A stretch of DNA of 64,000 nt. Source: Acidobacteriota bacterium (GTDB lineage: Bacteria > Acidobacteriota > Blastocatellia > Pyrinomonadales > Pyrinomonadaceae). Below, piece by piece: positions 17,879-24,981 of this stretch (positions within the stretch are counted from its first letter, which is position 1; every line of letters begins with the position of its first letter). Location: positions 1 through 64,000 of the forward strand of contig JAHBSG010000011.1 of assembly GCA_019639235.1 (NCBI GenBank), given 5' to 3'. The notes below the pieces were generated by a model. The model was not told the origin of the DNA and ran no database searches. It saw only the letters and a program-made list of their open reading frames with translations. The position numbers and the translations under genes were made by a program.

Positions 17879-18916
17879 TCAGGAATTTTCTATCTCCAGA
17901 AGCTTTTCTTTTCGCTTGATGCCCCAGCGGTAGCCGGCGAGGTTTCCGTTTTTTCCGACGACGCGGTGGCACGGGATGACGACGGCGACGCGGTTGCTGG
18001 CACAGGCCTGGGCGACGGCTCGGACCTTTTTCTTATCGCCGAGCAGTTCGGCGATCTGGCTGTAGCTGACGGTTTCGCCGTACGGGATCTTGCGGAGCAG
18101 CTCCCAAACCTGCATCTGAAACGCCGTCGCCTGAATGTCGAGCGGCAGATCGAGCCGTTTCTTTTTCCCGGCGAGGTGTTTGAGGATCTCCTCGACAAAG
18201 CCCTTGAGCACGGCCGCGTCCTTTACGATCTCGGCCTGCGGATATTCGCTCTTGAGGTTCGCCTCAAGCTCGGCGTCGTCATCGCCGAACGCCACGTTGC
18301 ACAGCCCCTTGATCGTGCGAGCGACGAGAATCCGCCCGAGCTCGCAATCGGTTATCGTGTAGTTGATGGCGACGCCCTGCCCGCCTTTTTTATATGCCGC
18401 GGGCGTCATGCCAAGAGTCTCCGAAGCCTTTTCATAAAGCCGGCTCGATGAGCCAAAGCCCGAATCGTACATCGCCGTTACAACATCGCTGCCCGAACGC
18501 AGCCCTTCCTTGAATTTTTCCATACGTATCGCCTCAGAGTATTTCTTAGGAGAAACACCGATGACTTCCTTAAAGCTCCGCTGCAGATGATACGGGCTCA
18601 GGCCAAGCCCGGCCGAAAGCTCTTCGAGCGACGGAACTTCTTCCGACGTGCGAAGCATCTCGCAGGCTTTCAAGATCTTCTCGATCTTCGGATCAGCGAA
18701 CGTGTGCTCTTTCGGCCGGCAGCGAAGGCACGCCCGAAGCCCGCTTTTCTCGGCCGCTTGCCACGTCGGGAAGAACGAGATGTTCTCCCGCTTCGGCAGC
18801 CGTGCCCGGCACGAAGGCCGGCAGTAAATACCGGTCGTCGCAACGCCCAGATAGAACGCTCCATCAAAGCGTGCGTCGTTCGTTCTTACTGCATTCCAAA
18901 AGACCTCGTCTTCCAT
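17879..18916 (-). CDS. ada: Ada: bifunctional transcriptional regulator / O6-methylguanine-DNA methyltransferase
   Basis: Ada repairs alkylated DNA by suicide methyl transfer and, when methylated, activates the adaptive response. The 345 residues have an N-terminal zinc domain (Cys32, Cys36, Cys63, Cys66 in YCRPSC and CLRC; Cys32 should accept methyl from phosphotriesters), an AraC-type HTH (about 85-175, LEELSAGLGLSPYHLQRSFKEVIGVSPKKY), and a C-terminal MGMT domain with IPCHRVVG (acceptor Cys316) and the typical GYRWGIKRKEKLLEIE end. All key residues are present. The ATG overlaps the start region of the divergent DCC gene; the intergenic space of about 65 bp must hold both promoters. Confidence 0.94.
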   Translation of the reverse strand: MEDEVFWNAVRTNDARFDGAFYLGVATTGIYCRPSCRARLPKRENISFFPTWQAAEKSGLRACLRCRPKEHTFADPKIEKILKACEMLRTSEEVPSLEELSAGLGLSPYHLQRSFKEVIGVSPKKYSEAIRMEKFKEGLRSGSDVVTAMYDSGFGSSSRLYEKASETLGMTPAAYKKGGQGVAINYTITDCELGRILVARTIKGLCNVAFGDDDAELEANLKSEYPQAEIVKDAAVLKGFVEEILKHLAGKKKRLDLPLDIQATAFQMQVWELLRKIPYGETVSYSQIAELLGDKKKVRAVAQACASNRVAVVIPCHRVVGKNGNLAGYRWGIKRKEKLLEIENS

Positions 18917-18980
18917 GCCTGCGAGTTTATTACCGGTGAAAACTAAAATCTATCCGAAAATTGCGGTAGAATTTTTTTTA

Positions 18981-19373
18981 ATGGGTGCAATAGTTCTTTT
19001 CGACGGCGTCTGCAATTTTTGCAATAGCTCGATCAATTTTGTTATCGAGCGAGACAGCAAGGGCTATTTCAAATTTGCCCCGCTGCAGTCGGAGGCGGGC
19101 GAGGAACTGATCGCAAAGCACGGCATCGATACGGCCGAGACCGATTCTGTAATTTTGGTCGAGGACGGCAAGGCTTACACGCACTCGACCGCGGCTCTCA
19201 AGATCGCTTGGCACCTCGACGGCATCTGGAAGCTTGGTTATTGGATGATCGTCGTGCCGCGGCCGCTCCGCGATGTTGTTTACCGCTTCATCGCACGGCA
19301 CCGCTATCGCCTTTGGGGCAAACGCGATGCGTGCATGATGCCGACTGCGGATGTCCGGGCGAGGTTCCTATAG
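18981..19373 (+). CDS. DCC-family thiol-disulfide oxidoreductase-like protein (DUF393)
   Basis: A 130-residue protein with the DCC signature: LFDGVCNFCNSSINFVIERD near the N terminus (DGVCxxC, Cys11 and Cys14) and the C-terminal pattern VPRPLRDVVYRFIARHRYRLWGKRDAC. The family is predicted to have a thioredoxin-like fold and redox role, but no substrate is known. The start at 18981 is chosen because the conserved domain begins immediately after it; an in-frame Met at 18915 would add an unrelated 22-residue leader. The gene is followed at once by a 107-bp tandem repeat whose first bases overlap the stop region. Confidence 0.85.
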   Translation: MGAIVLFDGVCNFCNSSINFVIERDSKGYFKFAPLQSEAGEELIAKHGIDTAETDSVILVEDGKAYTHSTAALKIAWHLDGIWKLGYWMIVVPRPLRDVVYRFIARHRYRLWGKRDACMMPTADVRARFL

Positions 19374-19582
19374 GTCAGAACCGGGATCGGTAGCGACCGG
19401 GTTCCTGATTTTGGAGAGAACCACCCCGTCATCCGAAGCGGATGCCACCCCTCCTTCGTAAGGAGGGGAGCCGGTGAGAGGTCAGAACCGGGATCGGTAG
19501 CGACCGGGTTCCTGATTTTGGAGAGAACCACCCCGTCATCCGAAGCGGATGCCACCCCTCCTTCGTAAGGAGGGGAGCCGGG
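19373..19582. repeat. Two tandem copies of a 107-bp structured repeat
   Basis: The units 19373-19479 and 19480-19582 are essentially identical. Each contains AACCGGGATCGGTAGCGACCGGGTT, a CATCCG-AAG-CGGATG hairpin and a 9-bp stem hairpin CCCCTCCTT/AAGGAGGGG. The last 59 bp (19414-19472 and 19521-19579) recur in inverted orientation inside mutS2 at 21980-22038. It fills the space between the DCC and DUF427 genes. Confidence 0.93.
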
Positions 19583-19594
19583 GCAACAAGATTT

Positions 19595-19879
19595 ATGAAA
19601 GCAATATGGAATGGCGAAACCATCGCCGAGAGCAATGAAACGGTCGTCGTCGAGGGGAATCATTACTTCCCGGCGGATTCGATCAAGAAGGAACACTTCC
19701 GCCCGAGCGAAACGCACACCGTCTGCGGCTGGAAGGGCACGGCGAGCTACTACGATGTGGTGGTAAACGGCGAAACGAACAAAGACGCCGCTTGGTATTA
19801 CCCTGAAACAAAGCCCGACGCTAAGAACATCGAGGGCTACGTTGCCTTCTGGAAAGGCGTAAAGATAGTTGAGATTTGA
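19595..19879 (+). CDS. DUF427 family protein
   Basis: A 94-residue protein that matches the DUF427 pattern: MKAIWNGETIAES near the start, VVVEGNHYFP, then THTVCGWKGTASYYDV, AAWYYPETKPDAKNIEGYVAFW. The family is small, cytosolic, widespread and functionally uncharacterised. The length is typical. There is no strong SD (CAACAAGATTT before ATG), and the start lies only 13 bp after the repeat block, so any promoter or ribosome site must be in or next to the repeat. Confidence 0.88.
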   Translation: MKAIWNGETIAESNETVVVEGNHYFPADSIKKEHFRPSETHTVCGWKGTASYYDVVVNGETNKDAAWYYPETKPDAKNIEGYVAFWKGVKIVEI

Positions 19880-20045
19880 TAAATGAGAAATGATAGATGC
19901 GATAAATGATAGATGAAAGATGATAAATGAGAGTCGCAGATTCACGGGAGCTGTTTTGCCGCTGTCGAAAAAACCATCGCGTTAAACTTACTACCTATAA
20001 GTTCTCATCTATCATCTATCAATTAACATCTCACCTATCATTTCT
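19877..20045. repeat. Inverted arrays of GATAAATGA/TCATCTATC motifs
   Basis: The left arm (19877-19933) repeats TGATAAATGA and GATAGATG several times; the right arm (20001-20045) carries the complementary CTATCATCTATC, CACCTATCATTTCTC. About 67 bp lie between. The imperfect long inverted repeat fills the spacer between the DUF427 gene and mutS2. Confidence 0.7.
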
Positions 20046-20053
20046 CCCGGAGC

Positions 20054-22486
20054 ATGAGTTTTTCACTAGAGACACTTGAATACGCAAAGCTCCTTGAGCT
20101 TGTTGCCCGCAATGCCCAAACCCCGATGGGGCACCGGCGATTGCTGGGGCTTCGTCCGATGACCGATCGGCGGGCACTCGAACAGAGCCTTGCGGCGATT
20201 GCCGAAACGATCGCCCTCAACGAGGAAAAGCAGGTTTCGTGGTCATTCAGCGGGCTCGATGACCCGAGCGATGCCGTAGCGATACTCAAGATCAGGAACG
20301 CCTCGCTCGAACCGAACCGCCTGCTTGAGCTCTCGCGTATCTGCAACCAGGCGATCTTTGTCCGCTCGGCGGTCCAGCCGGAAAAGGACTTTGCACCGAC
20401 CATCTGGGAGATCGTCGAAGCGATCCCGCCGACGCTTCTCACTGCGGTCGGAAAGATCACGAAAAAGCTCTTGCCCGGCGGAGAGGTTGACGACTCGGCC
20501 TCGCCGGAACTTGCAAGGCTCCGCCGCGAGATAAACAGCCAGCGTTCTCGCCTGACTAAGTCGCTCGAATCGGTGATGCGAAGCTCCGGCGACGCGATTC
20601 AGGACGAGATCGTGACGATGCGGAACGACCGCTACGTGATTCCCGTCAAATCCGACTTCCGCGGGAAGGTAGGCGGCGTCGCCCACGGCTTTTCGTCGAG
20701 CGGGCAGACGGTCTTCGTTGAACCGCTTGAGGCTATCGAGGCCAACAACGAATTGCAGAATCTAAAGGGCAAAGAGGAACGCGAGATCGCGAGAATTCTC
20801 TTTGACCTGACGGAAGAATTGCGGGAGAACCTGCCGGGAATCGAGGCCGCCGTCGAGGCCGTCGCCGAGCTTGATGCGATCAAGACCAAGGTCGAATTTG
20901 CCCGCCGTTTCAAAGCCGTTGTCCCCGAGATCGCCGATGACGGCACGCTCGAACTCGCCGAAGCTCGGCATCCGCTTTTGCAGGCCAATTTGGAGCAGCT
21001 AAAAGCTGAAGGCACGACCGAAACTGGAGAGATCGTCCCGTCGAGCTTCACGCTCACCGAAGACCGTTCAGTAATGGTCATCTCCGGAGCAAATGCGGGC
21101 GGAAAGACAGTCGTCCTGAAGACCGCGGGCCTGCTTTCGCTGATGGCAATTTCGGGCCTGCCGGTCCCAGCAAAGCGGGCTCGGATACCATTTTACCGCT
21201 CGGTTTTGGCGGACATCGGCGACCATCAGTCGCTCTCGGCGAACCTTTCGACCTTCTCGTCGCATATGTCGAACATCGCCACGATGCTTGAGGAATGCAG
21301 GCCACCGTCGCTTGTTCTGCTCGATGAAGCAGGCACCGGCACCGACCCCGAAGAAGGCTCGGCACTCGGCGTTGCGATCGTCGATCACTTCCGCCGGAGA
21401 GGCGCTCAGGTCATTGCCTCGACGCACTACCGCGGATTGAAGATATATGCCGCGAACGACCCGAATGTGATCAACGCCTCGGTCGAATTTGATGAAAAGA
21501 CGCTCCAGCCGACCTATCGCCTGCTGATCGGGCTCGCCGGAGCCTCGTCAGGCATTGAGATCGCCCGGCGCTTCGGCATCCGGCAGGATGTGATCGATGC
21601 CGCGAGGCAGAACCTCGATGTTTCCGCACAGGAAGCCGAGGCGTATCTCCGCCGGCTACAGGACGAGACGAAGCGAGCCGAGGACCTCCGCATCGCGCTC
21701 GAAGAAGAACGCGAAGCGACGGCGATCAAGTTTGCGGGGCTTGAGGTCGAGGCTTCAAGGAAAGAAAAAGAACGCCGAAAGCAGTTCGAACGTGAGCTGG
21801 CCGAGACCATCGAGAACTTCGACCGCCAGTCAAAGGCCTTTATCGAATCGATCGAGGACAAGGCTTTGAAGAACAAGCTCGAAAAGGAACGCTCCGCCCG
21901 CAAGGCCGAGCTGAACCGTGCCGTTCTCCAGAAAGTTTCTACTGCAGAAACGCAGAGACGCGATGCCGACGCGGAGAACGGCTCCCCTCCTTACGAAGGA
22001 GGGGTGTCGCCCGCTTCGGGTGACGGGGTGGTTCTCTCGGTCGGCACTCGCGTCATCACCTCATTCGGCAAGGCCGGCACCATTGAAAAGCTCGACAAGG
22101 ACACCGCCGAGGTGCTCGTCGGCAATATCCGAATGCGCGAAAAGCTCGCCAACCTCCGCCCCGCCGCTGAGCAGAGTGTCAGAGGCCCGCAGGTCAGTAA
22201 GGGCTCGCCATCCCTTGCTAAACCCATCGACGCCACCGATGCCGCCGCCGAGCTCAACCTGATCGGCCGCACGACCGCCGAGGCCGAATATGAACTCGAC
22301 CGCTTCATCGACGAGGCATATATGGGCTCGCTGCCTCGCGTCCGCATCATCCACGGCTTCGGCACCGGTGCCCTCAAGAACTTCGTCCACCATTTCCTAA
22401 AGAACCACGACCTCGTCGAACGCTTCGCCTTCGCCCCGCCCGACCAAGGCGGCAACGGAGCGACCATCGCCGAGATGAAGCTGTGA
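20054..22486 (+). CDS. mutS2: Endonuclease MutS2 with repeat-derived insertion
   Basis: MutS2 proteins suppress recombination and, in some species, act in ribosome rescue by collision sensing. The 810 residues have the MutS-like core and clamp, an ABC-type ATPase with Walker A ISGANAGGKT (about residue 345) and Walker B LVLLDEAGTGTDPEEGSAL, a long coiled coil (about 510-625), a KOW-like segment (VGTRVITSFGKAGTIEKL) and a C-terminal Smr domain (AELNLIGRTTAEAEYELDRF, IHGFGTGALK). Between the coiled coil and KOW segment (about residues 636-661) lies NGSPPYEGGVSPASGDG, translated from a 59-bp interspersed repeat that keeps the frame. The GGAG at 20049-20052 is only one base from the ATG, an unusually short spacing. 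Confidence 0.94.
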   Translation: MSFSLETLEYAKLLELVARNAQTPMGHRRLLGLRPMTDRRALEQSLAAIAETIALNEEKQVSWSFSGLDDPSDAVAILKIRNASLEPNRLLELSRICNQAIFVRSAVQPEKDFAPTIWEIVEAIPPTLLTAVGKITKKLLPGGEVDDSASPELARLRREINSQRSRLTKSLESVMRSSGDAIQDEIVTMRNDRYVIPVKSDFRGKVGGVAHGFSSSGQTVFVEPLEAIEANNELQNLKGKEEREIARILFDLTEELRENLPGIEAAVEAVAELDAIKTKVEFARRFKAVVPEIADDGTLELAEARHPLLQANLEQLKAEGTTETGEIVPSSFTLTEDRSVMVISGANAGGKTVVLKTAGLLSLMAISGLPVPAKRARIPFYRSVLADIGDHQSLSANLSTFSSHMSNIATMLEECRPPSLVLLDEAGTGTDPEEGSALGVAIVDHFRRRGAQVIASTHYRGLKIYAANDPNVINASVEFDEKTLQPTYRLLIGLAGASSGIEIARRFGIRQDVIDAARQNLDVSAQEAEAYLRRLQDETKRAEDLRIALEEEREATAIKFAGLEVEASRKEKERRKQFERELAETIENFDRQSKAFIESIEDKALKNKLEKERSARKAELNRAVLQKVSTAETQRRDADAENGSPPYEGGVSPASGDGVVLSVGTRVITSFGKAGTIEKLDKDTAEVLVGNIRMREKLANLRPAAEQSVRGPQVSKGSPSLAKPIDATDAAAELNLIGRTTAEAEYELDRFIDEAYMGSLPRVRIIHGFGTGALKNFVHHFLKNHDLVERFAFAPPDQGGNGATIAEMKL
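21980..22038 (-). repeat. 59-bp structured repeat inside the mutS2 reading frame
   Basis: Inverted relative to 19414-19472; 55 of 59 positions are identical. The differences keep the hairpins: CATCCG/CGGATG in the intergenic copy is CGCCCG/CGGGTG here, with one fully compensated pair and one wobble. The flanking 21944-21975 sequence (GCAGAAACGCAGAGACGC) resembles another intergenic repeat, seen at 29857-29881. Confidence 0.92.
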
Positions 22487-22625
22487 GCGGCTCGATCGCC
22501 GATGGATCTTCTGATCAAAGCTCGCCGATCTTCAAATTTGATTTTTTCGGCCGAGCTTCGCCACCAAGGCGTACCGGCCTTCATCCGACTCTGAAAGCGC
22601 TATCAAACACTGGAGCTGGGATCGC

Positions 22626-24764
22626 TCAACGAAGTCCATTGAACAACACTGCATCGTGCTTCCATGAACCCTGGACGAAGATCGCAGTATTTCCGTCCGC
22701 CGATACTGAGATTCCTGATGACTCGGATATTTCCGCGTCGCCAAGGTCTAAGAGCCGAACACATCGTTTTCCTTCGGCAGAACACTGCCACAGCAGGCTG
22801 TTCTCGTATTCCATGTCGGAGCTGATGATCAAGAGCGACTCATTGTCGGGCATCCACTCCGCCTCGATCATGATCCGTCCGGTTTCCGGCAACTTAAATT
22901 CGCTAAATGGTTCGCCGTTCTCAATAGAAGCTATGGTCAACCGATCGCGGTTGGCGTTACGCCCGACTATAGCAAGGAGTTTTCCATCCGGAGATATCGA
23001 AAAACCGTTTGCCGGCTCGGAGAATACACGTTGTTCCGAACCGTCACGAAGAGAGATCTGCCAAAGATCCCGACTTATCGCGTGATGATAATATACCCAG
23101 TCGCCACTAGGATCCACGGTTAACGGAAAGCCGCCATTTTCGCGCGTAAGTTGATTCTGATCGCTACCATCCGAGGCCATCTGCCAAACATGGACAGCTC
23201 CCGAGCGATTCGAAGCAAAATAAACAGTTCGACCGTCCCTGGAAACGACCGGGCGACTCTCCCATGCATTTACGGAGGTAAGTTGACGCGGTTCGCTCCC
23301 GTCAAGGTTCATCGACCAGATCGCGTCCATTCCTGAACGTGACGAGGAGAAAACGATCTTGCCGTTCGGGGCAAAACTACCGTTCAGAGCATTTGTAAGG
23401 GTCACGGGCGGGCCGCCGCCGAGCCTGACGAGCCGAAGCTTAAAATCCGGCTTAATTACAGTAGCGGTTAGGCGAGAAGCCGTTCTGTCGATACTGAGTT
23501 GTGAAATGTCGTCGACGACGTTCTGGATCTGTACCACCTGACCGGTCAGTGACAACCGCCAAAGCGTGAAACGGCGGGCGGGTACTTTTGCGGCGGAAAT
23601 GAGCATCTCGCGCCCGTCGGGTAGCCAGGCAAGGCCTTTGACATTAAAGAATCTTTCGGAACTAAGTTCGCGTTCGGCCCCGGTCGCCAGATCGATCCCG
23701 AAGATCCCGAATTCATTCGATTGATTCGCCGATTGCCCAGAAGCAAAACCCAGTGTCCGGCCATCCGGAGAAAATGAATTTACGGCAATGCGAAACGGAC
23801 GCGGTCGAACGGCAAGGCGGCGTTCGTCGCCACCGTCCGCATTCGCGACCCATAATGAACAAAACTCTTCTTCAGCATACCGGCAGCGGACAAAAGAGAT
23901 CTTGCCGCCATCGGGTGAAAGGCTGATCCACCCCTGCGCCTCGCGAATTAGCTTCTCAGGCGTTCCTCCGTAGAGCGGAATTCGGTAGATGTCGGCTTGT
24001 CCCTGTTGATTCCTCGGCCGCCGTCCGAAGTAAAGGCTTTGGGAATTAGGGGAGATCGCGAAACCGTAATAAAGATCCGTGGTCGCCGGAATGATCTGTT
24101 TGCTAGCTCCTGTTTCTGCGTCTCTAAGCCAAACCGTAGCTACCTTGTCTTCCGTAGTGAGATAGACGATGTGCTTGCCCTCGGGCGAGATAACCGCGTA
24201 GTGTACTCCGCCGGTCGTCGAAAGGCTTTCGACGGAGAGCGGTGTATCAAAAAGAGGTGTACTCAGCGAACTGTTCGTGGTTTCGGTTTCGCGGGACTTT
24301 AACCAAGCAATGCCCAGGCCAAAAACAAGAATCACAGCCATGGCCGCCGAAACTAGCACCAACCACGAAAAACGATGAGAAGCGTGCGGCCCCTCGGGCT
24401 GCACCGGGCGACCGACCGTCGTCCCGTTATTGTCCGCAATGACGACCGGGGCGATGAACCGGTATCCGCGTTTAGGTACTGTTTCGATGAATCTTGGATC
24501 GGAGGCCTGATCATTAAGTGCCTTACGTACCAAACGGATATGGAAGGTTAGGTTTGATTCTTCGACGAAACTGTCCGGCCAAAGTCGTCCGATCAAAACG
24601 CCCTTTTCAAGCAGTGTCCCCGGGTTTTCGACAAAAGTCTTGAGAAGTTCGAACGATTTTGGCGTTAGATGTACGTCCAAACCACTGAGGGAAAGCGTTT
24701 TTTCGCGAGTATCAAGGCGGAATTCGCCGAACTCGTAAATAGTTACAGAATCCCTGGTATTCAC
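22626..24764 (-). CDS. CadC-like membrane regulator: winged helix, TM segment, PD40 beta-propeller
   Basis: A 712-residue one-component regulator. Residues 8-105 are an OmpR/CadC-type winged helix (FGEFRLDTREKTLSLSG, LTPKSFELLKTFVENPG, ESNLTFHIRLVRKALND, RFIETVPKRGYRFIAPV). A single membrane helix lies at about 132-155 (WLVLVSAAMAVILVFGLGIAWL), followed by a periplasmic region of about 530 residues with many PD40/TolB-like strands (YAVISPEGKHIVYLT, SFSPDGRTLGFAS, VVSRDGRTVYFASNRSG, SISPDGKLLAIVG). The propeller probably senses an envelope or small-molecule signal and the helix binds DNA. This architecture is common in Acidobacteriota. It is divergent from the S74 fibre gene and may regulate it; that is inference from position. 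Confidence 0.9.
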   Translation of the reverse strand: MNTRDSVTIYEFGEFRLDTREKTLSLSGLDVHLTPKSFELLKTFVENPGTLLEKGVLIGRLWPDSFVEESNLTFHIRLVRKALNDQASDPRFIETVPKRGYRFIAPVVIADNNGTTVGRPVQPEGPHASHRFSWLVLVSAAMAVILVFGLGIAWLKSRETETTNSSLSTPLFDTPLSVESLSTTGGVHYAVISPEGKHIVYLTTEDKVATVWLRDAETGASKQIIPATTDLYYGFAISPNSQSLYFGRRPRNQQGQADIYRIPLYGGTPEKLIREAQGWISLSPDGGKISFVRCRYAEEEFCSLWVANADGGDERRLAVRPRPFRIAVNSFSPDGRTLGFASGQSANQSNEFGIFGIDLATGAERELSSERFFNVKGLAWLPDGREMLISAAKVPARRFTLWRLSLTGQVVQIQNVVDDISQLSIDRTASRLTATVIKPDFKLRLVRLGGGPPVTLTNALNGSFAPNGKIVFSSSRSGMDAIWSMNLDGSEPRQLTSVNAWESRPVVSRDGRTVYFASNRSGAVHVWQMASDGSDQNQLTRENGGFPLTVDPSGDWVYYHHAISRDLWQISLRDGSEQRVFSEPANGFSISPDGKLLAIVGRNANRDRLTIASIENGEPFSEFKLPETGRIMIEAEWMPDNESLLIISSDMEYENSLLWQCSAEGKRCVRLLDLGDAEISESSGISVSADGNTAIFVQGSWKHDAVLFNGLR

Positions 24765-24981
24765 GTCTCTAATAAAAATCTAAGTGAATTCTAGCGGCAA
24801 TCTCAAGACAGAAATGCTCAAAACCAAGTAATCTCCTGAGACTCACGACCCGCCCAATTTTAGCGCAAGAGCGTGATGGCGGTCACCCTATCCAACAACT
24901 AGAGGCGTACGTTTCGTCGTTCGGCATCCTTTCACGGGAATGCCGAGAAACTGAACGGAATCGAACAAAGAGACAAAGACA

